DNA of 64,000 bases from Argentina anserina (GCF_933775445.1 NC_065878.1:1758001-1822000), one strand, 5' to 3'; shown: positions 34,046 through 46,499, counted from the first letter of the stretch. Numbers and translations are program-made. The notes: generated from the letters alone by a model not told the origin.

Positions 34046-37000
34046 ATGGGTAGGGGGAAGATTGAGATCAAGAAGATTGAGAACACAAACAGCAGACAAG
34101 TCACATTCTCAAAGAGGCGTGCTGGGTTACTCAAGAAAGCTAAGGAATTGGCTATTCTCTGCGATGCTGAGATTGCGGTCATTGTCTTCTCCAACACTGG
34201 CAAGCTTTTTGAGTTTTCCAGTACTGGGTAAAGTTTCTAACTTTTTTAAATTTGTTGGGCTGAATGGTTCATGCAATCATGCATGTGCTTCTGATCATGT
34301 TAACTCCCTTAGTATAATTTCCTTTCTCTTTGGTTGAAGTTTATCTGGTTTTTTTATGTTTCCTCTTTCCGCTGTAAATTTTCCAATGTCTGCACAATTA
34401 TACGTTTTTTTATGTTTATATTTTTTTATTGTATTATATGGACTAGTGGATGCTTCTATTTCCCCGGGTTTCTTTTTGGATGGATTTCTAAGTTTGGGAG
34501 ATCGTTCTGCTCTCTACTGTTGCTCAATAGCTGTTTAGCACTAATAATTGTTGAGTTTGGGCGCGTTACTCTGTGGGTAGTGATGATTGATGAGCAATAT
34601 GGAGCTATGTATTCTGCAAATCAACGAGTTCTTGGTGGCAAGTTGGATCGACGATGCCAGAATTCAAATATATAGCCTTGTTGTTGGTAAATCAATATGG
34701 GTACCTCTTTTGAGTCTTTGCCATCTTGGTTGACTCTGAAGTCTGATGTGAACAACTTGGCTAATGTTGGTGCCTATATGTAAAACGTTCTGTTTACTGT
34801 TGAAGCTTCTGTTTCAGCTTATATTACTTGTAATCTGGTCACTTTAGCGTTCAGGCCTATAGCAGAAAAAGAAGCAACTCTACTAGATTTTAAAAGAAAT
34901 TTTCGTTTACTGAAAATTCCCTTGTTTGGTTGTTCCTCCCCGTGGCTTTGTGAAGTTGGACATGAGATTCTTACATGACCTTAAAGTCTTGGCTTTACGG
35001 AAGTAATGCTGGTCTGGCTGGTTGTATAACATATACATACAGTATATTTTGCTGCTGAACTCTCTGACCAAGTCTTAAACTCTCTGCTTATCCTATTAAC
35101 TTTGCATGAAGAAGTCTACAATATCTGTTCGACAGTTTTGATTTCTGAGTAGCCATCTCTTATAGAAGTTCCGTTAACACTTGAGAATGATAATTCATTT
35201 ACCCTTAGTCCGATGATCACAATAGTTTACAATCCTCCTACTGTGTTAAGCCATTAGTCTTTCTGCCTACTCTATAGATAAAGGTACTTTCTCCAGTCCC
35301 CAGTCTTTCTGGGACGTTTCATTGGCAATCATACATCCTTGTCTCCAAGAATTAGTAAAACAAAATTAACGTCTTTAGTGAAAGAACGATCGCTTTCTCT
35401 CTCTAGCGCGGCTAGAGAAGACAAAGTCGAAAAAAATTCAGATCCGTCATGCTTGGATCCCGATCAATTCACACTAGATCTCCGGCCTCTCCTTCTTGGC
35501 TTGCTGAGTTGCCTAGGGTGGAGCTGGGATCGAGTGGAAGATTTTCGCTTCTCCTTTGTGAAACCCTACTAGCGCACCCATATGGTGGCGGCTCGACAAA
35601 TCAGATGCCTCTTGGCATAGCTTGGACTGGATTGGGTGACAATGCCTTCTCCTCTTCTCTTAGTTGGGTCTGACCTAGATGGTGGTGACGATCTTTTGGT
35701 GGTTGCTAAATTTTCCTTCCCCGTCAAGGGTTGGAGGGTGATGAAATTGGGGATCGGGAGATTGATCGGGGACGGCTGAAGTCGAAGGTCAGCGGCGTTT
35801 CCGACGACTCCTAGGGTGGATCCTTGTGGGCCTGGTGTTTTGTTCGGGCTTGGAGGTTCTCTTGAATCTGGGCTCGAATATCCAGTCAAAGCTATGGAGA
35901 ATTTCTCTCCATCAAACAAAATGGATTGAATCTGTTTGGGCGATGCTAGTGATTTTTGTTGTTCCTTTTACTAATTTTTCTAGCATTATATGTTCAACAT
36001 TTCATTGATTTAGAAGGCGAGTCTATCTTAGGTTTGTAAGTTTAGTTGCATAGACTGAATTTAGAAGTCTTAGGAGATTTCTCTTAGGATCGGTCTTCAA
36101 GTAGGTTGTCTCTTATACTGTTTCCTGAACTCAATATATCATAACCAACAATTCAAAAAAAAAATTAATGTCTCTAGTTACAGAGTTGGTTCCCTTAGTG
36201 TTTTTGTACTACATTAAGTTGTCTCGGCCTTTTTTTTGTTAAAACATATTTTGTATAATTGCACTTAGCTTAAGGAGAATTGAGTCTTTATTGACATATT
36301 ACTAGCTTCATATACACTAACTTAGAAACAATGCTGGTAGATGCATTTTGATGTTTTGATGCAGCACAATAACTGCTTAGAAACTTGTATCACAAGCTCT
36401 AAGAATTGTAGGTTAAACACACACTGATTTTAGGATTCACTCATAGGTTTCACACCCTAGTCTAGGCTTCACACCCAAAACACGATAATTTGGGAATCTA
36501 GCACATGTTTCTTACATTAATCCTATCATATGATAATTCATAAAACACTATGATATTTTAATTCAACATAACATATCTCAGCCTATTGACTTTTATAGTT
36601 ATTTATACTAGGTTCTATATCTGACACTAACTAGCTTTAAAAACTCTTTACGGTTCTTTGAAATTCAAAAACTAAAACATAAAGACCTAATAAATAAAAA
36701 CTTAAACTCATAAACTGAACATAAACAAAAAGACACAAGTAGACTCTTGAAATAACACAAAAACTTAAAGACTCATAGGATTAGACTTCTTCCAAGTTGC
36801 CAATTAATATCCTAAGAGCAATTAATCAAACCATAAAGAATGACAATGATCAGCTGCTCTGCTCTAAATTTCCATCTCTTTCAGTCATACACCTTGAAAG
36901 GTTTGGCATGATGTCCTCATCATACTCCCCGACTAAAAAGAGCTTGCCTCCGGCAAGATAAAGTTGTGGTATTTCTTGAAGATATTGGGCTCTTCTTACT

Positions 37001-40000
37001 TTCCTAGGTGTTGTTAAAGTTTGGTTTGTCCCTCCACTTCATTAGATGTTCTGGGTAACAACCTTTTTTCATCGAATCCACAATGTTGTCAGCGAAGTCT
37101 TTTGGGCTGATGATGTTTAAGGATTTGAACTGCTGCCCTCCCTTACTCAGTGGTTCAAATACCGGTTTGGGCTCAATTGGGGTAAGCTTGATGTGTTTTC
37201 CTTCATACAAAAATGAGCATGTGTTGGCATGGCCTGCGGTAGTTACATCAAGACCATACAACCATGGTCTTTCTAAAAGAATATGTCACACATCCATTGG
37301 CACCACATCGCACCAAACAATGTTCATGTAGGATGAAAATTGAATAGGTACATGATATCGCTACTTTACAAGAATGGAAGACTTATCAATCCATGCTACA
37401 CATTAGGGTTGAGGATGATCAGCAGGGGTCAAACCCAATTTAGAAACGGTATGAGGAGAAACCACATTGATACAGCTCTCATTATCAATGATGACTTTAT
37501 AACTTATGTCTCCACTTTTAATATAAGTGTGAAAAATGGACGTTCTTTGCCAATATTCAGCCCCCTTAGGTTAAGTCAAGGTGCATCTCACCACAATCGT
37601 TTTCGGTTGAACATCTTCCTTTAAATCATCTTCAACTGGTTATTTAGGGACATAAACCATGTCCTCCAATTCTTTCTGAACATTAGCTGTGGTGGCTACA
37701 AATAGACTTTGAGCTTTCTCTTGGTTGGGCATTGACCGGTATAATAGCCATAACCTGGACACTTATAGCACCTTGTAGATACCTCTCCTTGAATATCGGA
37801 TTGTACTCCTTTTCCTTTATCTGTTTTCACTTTTCACCAAAGAATTGGTAGTATAAGAGCTAGAAAATGGAGATGGTGTTGTTCCAGATGAGCTGGGAGA
37901 CAAGTCAGGACTTTGCTGGCCGAACTGCCTATGCACAATGGTTGTGGGGTTTTCAAGTAATACTCCAACTCCAGCACAATTTGATAGGCACGCTCTAACA
38001 AGTATACTTCATGAGGAATTAATTCTCTTCGAAGTTCTAGACGAAGAACAGTTATGAAACGAGCAATAGTTACAGATGGATCTTCGTTAACGTCACATCT
38101 CACCATAAATTCTTCGAACTTATCTATATACTCCACAACTATCATGCTCTCCTGACGAAGAGATTACCACTAGTCCAATAAGCGTTGTTGGTAAGCTAAA
38201 AAAACATACTTCTCTTTCAGCCTTTCTTTCATCTCTTCCCAATCTGCAACACGTTCTTCACCTGCCCTTGCAAGTCTTCTTTCCATACCAATCCACCATT
38301 CACTCGCTTTACCAACTAACTTCATATTTGCAAACCGCACCATTCTAGCTTCCGTCATTCATACCATTCGAAATAATGGTTCATATCTGATATCCAATCC
38401 AAACACACATTTGCATTCAGTTGCCCATCGAAGCTTGGAGCTTCAATTTTGGTAGACCTCAAAGCTTTTTGGTCAGGATCATGTCCATCTTGCCCATTGA
38501 TATTCCGAAGGGGCTGCTTGCGAGCAGTCCTTCTAGGTTGCATCCTCGGTCTTCCACCTACACTCTTTTTCATTGAAAATAGAGGCTTCAAGTTCTGTCA
38601 AACGCCGGTCAGAGGCCGTTGCATGATCTTGAATTATGGTCTCAATCTGTCCAAGTTGAGCGAGTACAACTTCCAAGATTTTAGCCACATTTTCAACAAC
38701 AATGGCTGAATGAGATTCTATGGGTTGGAGCTAGCAACTCTAGAGCTTGTCCAGCTCTGATACCATAGCTGTTGCAGCATAGTAGCTGCTTAGGAACCTG
38801 GATCACAAGCTCTAAGAATTGTAGGTTAAACAAGATATTATGATTCACACCCTAATCTAGGCTTCACACCCAAAACACTAATTTGGAAATCTCTCCTAAG
38901 TTTCTCACCTTAATCATGTTATAGGATAATTCAGAAAACACTATGATATTTTAATTCAACATAACATATCACAACCTATTGGCTTTTACTGTTATTTATA
39001 TTAGGTTCTATAACTGACACTAATTAGCTTAAAAGACTATTTATGACTCTTGAAATTCAAAAATTGAAATATAGAGACCTAATAAATAAAAACTGAAACT
39101 CCTAAACTGAACAGAAACAAAAAGACACAAGTAGACTCTTGAAATAACACAAAGCCTAAAGAAACCCTAGGATTATACTTCTTCTAAGGTGCCAATTAAT
39201 ATTCTGAGAGAAATTAATCATACCATAAAGAAAGGCAATGATCAGCTGCTCTAAATTTCCATCTCTTTTGGTCATAAACCTTGAAAGGTTTGGCATGATG
39301 TCCTCATCACATTTGCTATAGCCAGATGAACTATATTATAGCTCTATATACCAATTATAGTTGCTGATGTTTTTCTATTCCAACTTTTACAGTATAAAGC
39401 GAACTATTGCAAGATACAACGAGTGTCATGAGTCTTCAGGGACCGCTCTAGTAGAATCAAGGGCAGAGGTATTGTTCATATAATGTTACTTGGCGTAGCT
39501 CACATACTATGATTTATGATAATCAGTGTCATCTTTTACTGTTCTTGTTGTTAATTGTTCTTCCCCCAGTTGTATCTTGGTGTTAATTGTATAGGATTTG
39601 AGAATCCAGTATAGAATTTGTGCCAAAAATTCATATACTTCAATGAGAGTTTTTCCAATAAGGACCATCTTGTTGAGGACTAAATACTTAATTGTTAATT
39701 AGACATATTTTTCGATTATATTTTTTTATCTCAACCGGTTATAATTTTATCTATATAAGTAGATTACTTATATAAATTTTCAGCAAATTTGGTTATTGTT
39801 AAGCTATCAAAGTAGATCAAATTAGTGAACGAACCAAAATTATCAAATATGAACGGTTCAAGTTTATAATGAGTAAATCACATTTATGAATGTCTTAACA
39901 ATTTTCAATTTGAACAAAAATTTACAAGGATGATCTACTCATATATATCTACAAACTAAATGGTCAAGATTAAGAAAAGATCGAAAAATGTGTGAACCTC

Positions 40001-43000
40001 TTTGGTCATCAACTAATCCTTAACAAGATGGTCCTCATTGGAAAGACTCACATACTTCAATTGCTCTATTTCTCACGGGTTTGATAACCTTGGAATAGAA
40101 GTAAATGAAATAGATGTAAATTCTAGAAATTATTTGAATGTTCCTTGATAGGGTTGGAAATGCAAATAAGTAACATAAGTTGTGTAATCTTATCTTGACA
40201 AAAGCTTTAACTTTTGTGACGGTTAATAGTATGGAAGGTTTTAAGAATTGTTTTGCTGCTAGAGATGACTTTATTTAGGCTTTATAAGAAGTAGCTACAT
40301 TCATTGCATCAAATCTAATACATGAACACTGAAACTAAATAACTTGTACTATATTGTTGATTAATTTATATGGGTAGCTCTTTCCTATCTTGGTTGACTT
40401 TGAAGTGAACCTTGGACCTTGTTTGGGTAATGTTGGTGTGTTTGTGTAAAAGGTTCAGTTTCAACTTACAACACTGATAGTCTAGTCACTATTTCCACGT
40501 TTACTAACCCGTAATGGGATTGAGAATGAATGACATAGAGGAGGAATGGGAAATAGGAGGAATGAGAGAAAGAATGAGTCATTCTCATATAAGGTGTTTA
40601 CTTGTCATCCGGAATGGGTAATGATTGATTCTCATTTATGTGTTTATAAACATATAGGAATATGAATCATGATAAGGCTAATTACAAAAACACCCTTACA
40701 TATAACTCAACATCATCAAGGTATATAATGTGCAACTAATAGTAACAGAACACAAACTGAGAGATTACAACTTCATGCACCAGATGCTAGAGTATCAGTG
40801 GAGGAGTAACCTAGATAATAAACAAAAAGAAGAAGCTCAGCTCCTCACAACCCCAATCGAAAGACAGAGAAGTCCATCATTCCGTAAAACCTGAGTAAGG
40901 CACGATGGTAGTGTAGACACCCATCTTGGAAAAGGCAATGTTGGCAAAAAAAAAAAACCCTTCTTCTCTCTAACTTCTATTATGCATCACTAACCATGCC
41001 ACCTGAAATGTAACCAAATATATCAAAATAAACAACTTTGTATTGCATGCGATCAAAAGATGAATATTAATGTTCCAAAAAAAAAACACAAAAACCAAAC
41101 CAAATCATTCACAAAAAGTTTAAGGGAATGATTCAGCAATACAGATGAGTTGGCTCAAGCCTAGTCTTTATCAATTCCGCAAATCTATTCACATATACTA
41201 CACACAAGACCATACATTGAAAACCAAAGAGAAAAAGTGACATGCGCCCAAAATATTGATCAAGCAATAGTTATAGCACTTGTATTTGCAACATATCCAG
41301 CTAGAAATTTCCTCTTTCATAGTTCATAAGAATGATTTTTTTTCAAGTCTAATCACAACCTTTTCTTTTCTCTATTAGTTAGACCTGAATTAGGAAACTA
41401 ATTCACTTTGTTATTGAGTTTCATAGTGATTCTTGATTTTCATGATGACATTGGACAACAGATTTACTTTAAATTAGAAAGTAAAAGTTGCGCTAGTCCA
41501 TTACAAAACCAATGTATTCGGAATCAAAAATAGATCACCAATGTGTAAATTAATATAAACATATAAATCCATATATTTTTCAAATATTCTTCTGCATTTT
41601 GTATTGCAATATTACCTAGAACTCCTAGAAGTATAGACGTTATACATACTTCCTATGAAGTACGAACACGTGCTAGGGGCAGCGTATTGCGTGTCCGACA
41701 CGGACACAGACAAGGACACGCGAATTGAATTTGGACACGGGCCGGACACGCGAGTATCCGAATTAGACATACGGATACACACCAACTCATGATAAAAATA
41801 AGAATGCTTGTGGTGAGATTCGAACCTTGGTTATCCAAAGTACTTATCAAATCCTTAGTCATTCTAACAAGTTATGTTTTCATCATTTAATGCACACTTT
41901 GATATATATATATATATATATATACATCTAAAATTCTAAAAACTTTCAAATTTATAAATTAATTTTTTTAATAAAAAAATATATATATTAAAATAATATT
42001 TAATTAACGTGTTTACCACGTGTCCGTGTCCAAAAATATTTATATATGCCGTGTCTACGTATCGAATCGTAGCCAATACGAACATTCATGTTCGTGTCTG
42101 TGCTACTTAGCATACTTCTTATGGATTACCCCTTGACACCTATTATAATCCACTACTTTGTGCCTCTGTAATCCAACTAATATAATCAATAAACTTTAGC
42201 TCACACCACACAGATTATAACATGCATCACAAACTTCAAATGTTATAGAAGTGCCATAATATTAGTATTTCATATGATTTCACTCTTTGTAAAACTTCAT
42301 CAATTGGACAATTCTACGAAGCAGCAAAACAAAATTCACCTCAATTTTGGATGGAAGAATATATATAAACATATATATTTAGCAATGTGAAAGAAATCAT
42401 ACCAGAAGTTAAACGCAGATGTCCCAATTTTAATCCAATAGAACCACAACTCCACAAGAAAAAACACAATTGAAGAGCAAAATCAATTAAGCAAAAAACA
42501 AATCCTATAGTAAGCCACCATTCATAGATTGGGCGTTAGAAGTCCTTGATCCCCAAGGCCAAACCAATTCATAGTATACGTTGAGGGGCAATGAACTCAG
42601 AACCCAAATCTCAAATATGAAACTTAAAAAAAATTACAACAAAGAGATCAACAAACAGGGAGAAGTAGATGAATTTGATGAAAGAGGAACATGAATTACT
42701 AAAGAAGAAAACAAATCAAAAAGAGAAGGATGAGGCTTTTACCTGAAAATGAAGAAGAGCCTCGAGGCAGACAAAGATGAGGCGAATTTGGATGGGTCAG
42801 GTCTGAATGTGGGTATTTTTGGATTACCATTAAAAAAGGACAGTTTGCCGTTTCAGCTTTCTTCCGGAATCAATACCAAGTCCCCCGTCCGCAATCAAAA
42901 TGGAGGAATGACTGCTGAATTTTCAATGGGACTTACGCTGATTTCATTAGTTAGTAAACAGCATTTTAGAGAGGGAAACGGAATGACTCACGGCTGAATC

Positions 43001-44738
43001 ATTCCCTTTACAGGGAAGTAAACGTGCCCTATCATGAATACATGACCCAAAGCTAACCTAGAAGGCTGATTATGAACTGCTAAAGTTAAATCCCGCGTTC
43101 CAGTAGTCGACAATATAGTCATGTAAGATATTGAAGAAAATACTATTAAAACACTTGAACACCTATCACTTGCTTTATAACACTTCCGTTTGTAAGATTG
43201 TTGTTGGCTAGAATTGAGTCTCCGACTCTCCGAATACTATAATTTTAATGTTTCCCTCGAGGGCTTTTACCTGTTTGTATACTCTGTGTTCTATGTGCAT
43301 GTTATCTAATAAGTATACTTGCTAAATTCTGCATGCTGTTGAAATTTCTGACTCTACCCAACTCCTCAGGAGGAAGACCCCAAGGCGGTGGATGTCCTAA
43401 AAGATGAACTCGAGAAGCTAGAAAAGAAACAATTGTGTGTGTTAGTTGGTTTTTGTATTTAACCTTTTGGAATATATGGTATCTCTTGCTTGTACTAACA
43501 TAAAAACCATGTTATTGTAGGCATCTGTTAGGCGATGACTTGGCTAGTTTGGGCTTGAATGAATTGCAGAAACTAGAAGATCAATTAACTGAAGGATTAT
43601 TTTCAGTAAAGGAGAAAAAGGTTCTACAAGTAATATTTCCCTTTTATCAGTTTTTTTTTCTTTTTAGTTCATTAACAGGATTACATATTACATAGCTGAA
43701 AATTTTCTCCAACTTCACAGAGTTTAATATTTATTGATGTCATATCATTTCAGGAAAAGATACTGATGGAGCAACTGGAGAAATCAAGACTACAGGTACA
43801 ACCACCAATACCCCTCCTATTTAAACATGGTTTTATGTATTTAATGATCATTGTGTTCTGCGAACTTATATGAGATAAAATGCATAGAGATAGTATATAA
43901 AGTTAAGATGAAAAGTGAACAAGGAGTCCATGGAAAAGAAAAATGAAAACAAGATGAGAAATAGACGAATTTAGAATGCAAAGCTTTTTCTTGAGAAGCA
44001 TTTCTGCTGTTAGTTTAATATTTTGGTTACCTTTAACCTTGCATCTCTACTAGTGTCAGTTGTTTGGGTAATGTGGATGTATGTATGTTATTATAGAATT
44101 GATTTTCCTGAATTTCTTAGTTTTTTACTCTATTGTTTCCTCCAGGAAAAGGGTGCTACAGTCGAGAATGAAATCTTGCGCAAACAGGCATACTTCTTTC
44201 TTCTTGCTAGTGCGATTTACATTTTTACATATTACTTGCCTTGGATAAATATATAGTTATTGTAATATCCATTTGCCCTATTCTCAAATGTAGGTTGAGG
44301 AGCTTCGCCGTTTATTTCCCCAAGCTGCTCATGCAGTTCCATCACAGAATTCCCTTGTGAACCATGATGCCAAAAGCCCTGATTTGGTCAGCAGTTTTGC
44401 ATTTGAAAATGGAGATTCTGACACCACTTTACAATTAGGGTATTGCTCATTTATTAGTGACAAACTTAACCATCATATAACTGCAAACTTGTGTTGCTCA
44501 TTGTTTCATTGTTTCTGAAGCACCCAAGACTCAGAATGCATCAAGCATTTATTGAACTTATTCTGACAATCAAATTGTCAAGTACAAATCGAAAGAGGTT
44601 TCTGAATGAACATTTATGTTCTCTTATTCAATTGGTTTAACATTTACTCGTCTTTCTTCTAGGCTGCCATATCGCAAGAGGAAGGCTCCAGAAAGAGAAA
44701 GCCAGTCAAATGACTCAAGGAGTCAACTAGGCCTGTAA
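34046..44738 (+). CDS. MIKC-type MADS-box transcription factor, AGL15/AGL18 group
   Basis: Eight exons: 34046-34227, 39393-39468, 43370-43434, 43521-43620, 43754-43795, 44146-44187, 44294-44439, 44663-44738, giving 242 residues. An in-frame ATG at 34034 would add MKKN; I prefer the MGRGK start normal for the family. Residues 1-60 are the MADS domain ([32 protein letters not shown]). The K domain runs through [24 protein letters not shown] and [10 protein letters not shown]. The C terminus has [10 protein letters not shown], characteristic of AGL15 and AGL18. These act in the nucleus as CArG-box binding dimers that restrain flowering and promote embryo identity in Arabidopsis. Introns 1 (5.2 kb) and 2 (3.9 kb) are swollen by transposons. 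Intron 6 has a GC donor. Confidence 0.92.
35380..36160 (+). mobile_element. LINE-like or processed insert in MADS intron 1
   Basis: AAAATTAACGTCTTTAGT (35362-35379) recurs as AAAATTAATGTCTCTAGT (36161-36178), with two mismatches. The right copy follows a run of A. A long direct repeat plus an A-rich 3' end marks target-primed insertion. The interior starts GC-rich with CTCTCTCTAGCGCGGC, like the 5' ends of plant L1 elements, but has no reverse transcriptase. It is therefore a short internally deleted LINE or another retroposed RNA. Confidence 0.6.
36357..36922 (-). repeat. Left (3') LTR of the gag-only element
   Basis: It starts TGATGCAGCACAATAACTG and ends GGCATGATGTCCTCATCA. The sequence AATTCAACATAACATATC near its middle is shared with the right copy. 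It is about 26 bases longer than the right LTR because of small indels. Confidence 0.75.
38770..39309 (-). repeat. Right (5') LTR of the gag-only element
   Basis: It starts TGTTGCAGCATAGTAGCTG directly beside the primer-binding site and ends GGCATGATGTCCTCATCA. The differences from the left copy are many substitutions and small gaps, so the insertion is not recent. Confidence 0.75.
39645..40051. mobile_element. Mutator-like MITE in MADS intron 2
   Basis: The 407-bp unit begins GAGAGTTTTTCCAATAAGG and ends with the complement of GTGAGTCTTTCCAATGAGG. Inside these, GACCATCTTGTT is shared inverted at both ends. ATACTTCAAT flanks it on both sides (39635-39644 and 40052-40061). A duplication of 9-10 bases suggests the Mutator superfamily. 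No coding capacity. Confidence 0.75.
40493..43029. mobile_element. Non-autonomous PIF/Harbinger-like element in MADS intron 2
   Basis: The right end GTAAACGTGCCC and the left end TTCCACGTTTAC are inverted matches at nine bases. Inside both ends lie runs of (G/A)GGAATG and CATTCC, as in plant elements of the GGGCACGTTTAC type. TAT flanks each end. The 2.5-kb interior has no transposase and contains another MITE at 41658. The left tip is eroded. Confidence 0.55.
41658..42110. mobile_element. Nested MITE with 13-bp flanking repeat
   Basis: CATACTTCCTATG (41645-41657) and CATACTTCTTATG (42111-42123) flank a 453-bp unit. Its ends share AAGTA...CACG text in inverted orientation and are rich in GACACGGACACG and its complement. 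The interior is AT-rich. The duplication is longer than usual for hAT or Mutator elements, so the class is left open. Confidence 0.55.
44188..44293 (+). other. Candidate GC-AG intron (MADS intron 6)
   Basis: The exon text LRKQ should join VEELR, a phase-0 junction conserved in MIKC genes. The exon ends CAAACAG and the next bases are GCATAC, not GT. The acceptor AATGTAG is normal. No GT within a few bases gives a compatible phase, so a GC donor is the simplest reading. An assembly error or a disabled splice site is the alternative. Confidence 0.6.
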
Positions 44739-45484
44739 TGTTCCAGAGTTTCTCTTTGCGATCGAATCAAAGGTTCTGGAGTGGAATTTGATCCAGTTGG
44801 GAGTCTAGCTTAGTAGAGCTTGTTGGAAAATGTAGTAACTTGTACAAGAAGAGTAGAATCCCTGGATGACCTTAAAATCATGGATGTTTAGGCGGTTGGT
44901 GGAGCTAAGTTTGTCTAGTTAAGTTTACTAGTTTTATAAGTAATGGGCTCCAAGTCCAGGGAGAGGAAAAAAATGTATCCTGGTTATTGCTCTTACACAT
45001 TGTAGCTACCTTTTCTTAGTCGGATGAAGATCTCTAGTGTCCCTAGAGTACTTTAGTAGTTGCCTAAATGTCAGCCATGAACTTCCAAAGGAGACAGGTT
45101 CAACTTATTTTTCCAACATGGTCTTGTGATTTCTGTCAGTACTCCAAGCATAATGGTTATTAGAAGCCTCATGGCTTAAGACTGCCAAGTTGCTTAAGTT
45201 CCCTTCCCCAATGAAATTAATTCAGACAAATTGGCATAATGAAGAAGATGAATGTAGTTAAACATGATGGCCATACACATGCGCATATACTATAGTGCCA
45301 AAAATAATTTTCCAGTTCCTCAGAAGCTCCGCAATGTTGTTGATAATAAGATAAAATTAATGAACAACGGTTAAGAATTTGAATAATGAATCCTTTTCCT
45401 TTATTATGTACAGACTCTGTATCACTATGTTAAAAAGTAAAAACATTAAACTTACAACATTTCTTTGTACAATAAATCTTAGAA
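44739..45484. other. Convergent 3' region between two genes
   Basis: The MADS gene and the BPS1-like gene point toward each other here, so the interval should hold both 3' untranslated regions. No other feature is seen. Confidence 0.45.
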
Positions 45485-46426
45485 CTAATGCTTTTGGTGT
45501 TGAAATCCATTGAGCAGTTGATTTCTTCCAGCCAAAACCTTATTGAAAAGGCAAGCCACCTCTTTTCCCAAACCCTCAACCATCTTCTCAAACATCTCTA
45601 ATCTTCTTTGTAATTCCTCAGCTTCTGCTTTACTCTTTCTACCAATTTGAATAGCAGAAACAAGGCCAGCAACTGAGTCATTAATATCTTTCACCTCTTT
45701 CAACATACCATGATTTTCCACAATTACTTCACCCACACTCAAGTCCAATCCAGCAAGCAATGAACTTACTAACCGTCCACCAGAGTGTCTCATCTCCATG
45801 TATGGCTTGGTGTTCCCAACCAGGCTAGACATCAAAATCCCACATACCCAGAACACCATCCCCTCCATAACCACCAAAGCTTGATGAATAACTGATTTCT
45901 TGGTGGTGAAAGGTTCTCTACTCCCATGTTCTTCATTTCCTTGGAATCTGAAATCCTTGCTCAAACTCTTTGGTTGGACTTGTATTTGTCTCAGATGCTC
46001 CACAGCCAAACATGGAGATGAATTCTCCACAAGGCTCAAACCATGAGACAGTGACAGCCTCTCTTTCCCAAGATGAGAAAGAGAGCAGGTGATGGAATTG
46101 CACAGCTCTAGCAACTTCAAGGTGTACCTGAGATACTCTTCCACAGAGTCACCTTCCCATTCAGTCATGGGATAGTCTACGGCCACAACTAGCTTTGCAA
46201 ACCCATTGTTGATGATGGGTATGAGCTCAAAACATTGCTGAATCCATGGAAATGATGGAACTTCAGATCCTGCTGATCTTGAAGTCGACAAAAAACTGTT
46301 GAGGGAACTGCAAACAAGGGTATGAAAAGCCTCCAGAGAAGATGACAAGGCTTGTGATTGATGGCTGTGGTGGTAGTTCTCCAGCTTTGAGTAGAGTTTG
46401 TCAATCTTTTGTAACAAGAGAACCAT
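45485..46426 (-). CDS. BPS1-like (BYPASS1-type) protein, intronless
   Basis: A single exon encodes 313 residues. Text near the middle (AVDYPMTEWEGDSVEEYLRYTLKLLELCNSI) has the pattern of BPS1 (LPVSDW, then VKLLDLCNA). The C terminus (AGLVSAIQIG, then KEVACLFNKVLAGRNQLL) matches the BPS1 ending (KEVDCFFKILLSGRDTLL). A hydrophobic stretch, ALVVMEGMVFWVCGILMSSL, lies where BPS1 proteins have their membrane-like segment. BPS1 in Arabidopsis limits a root-made mobile signal that arrests shoot growth; its molecular activity is unknown. The family is usually 330-350 residues, so this is slightly short at the N terminus. I take the ATG at 46426, the first in frame. It is convergent with the MADS gene. 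Confidence 0.82.
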   Translation of the reverse strand: MVLLLQKIDKLYSKLENYHHSHQSQALSSSLEAFHTLVCSSLNSFLSTSRSAGSEVPSFPWIQQCFELIPIINNGFAKLVVAVDYPMTEWEGDSVEEYLRYTLKLLELCNSITCSLSHLGKERLSLSHGLSLVENSSPCLAVEHLRQIQVQPKSLSKDFRFQGNEEHGSREPFTTKKSVIHQALVVMEGMVFWVCGILMSSLVGNTKPYMEMRHSGGRLVSSLLAGLDLSVGEVIVENHGMLKEVKDINDSVAGLVSAIQIGRKSKAEAEELQRRLEMFEKMVEGLGKEVACLFNKVLAGRNQLLNGFQHQKH

Positions 46427-46490
46427 TGCAAAAGCTGCTCACTTTGAAACTAGAAAGCTTGGTGTTGTTGATATAGTTTATGCTTGTGGG

Positions 46491-46499
46491 TTTTATATA
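46491..46499 (-). promoter_or_regulatory. TATA box of the BPS1-like gene
   Basis: On the minus strand TATATAAAA lies about 65 bases before the ATG, which leaves room for a leader of roughly 35 bases. It is a near-consensus plant TATA box. Confidence 0.55.

Larger units (their letters stand above)
36357..39309 (-). mobile_element. LTR retrotransposon with gag and protease only, in MADS intron 1
   Basis: Two LTRs, 36357-36922 and 38770-39309, are about 85-90% alike by eye and both end CTCATCA. On the inner side of the right LTR, AGCTCTGATACCA is the reverse of the initiator-tRNA primer site, so the element runs leftward. Coding remnants from right to left: gag with [33 protein letters not shown] and [18 protein letters not shown], a damaged CCHC knuckle ([10 protein letters not shown], about 37760), and protease-region text ([17 protein letters not shown], about 37250). 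Reverse transcriptase, RNase H and integrase are absent. Target duplications could not be confirmed. Confidence 0.75.

Noticed and set aside
42749..42997. 82-codon ORF in MADS intron 2
   Set aside because: It lies inside the Harbinger-like element and has no family resemblance; it ends in the element's terminal repeats.
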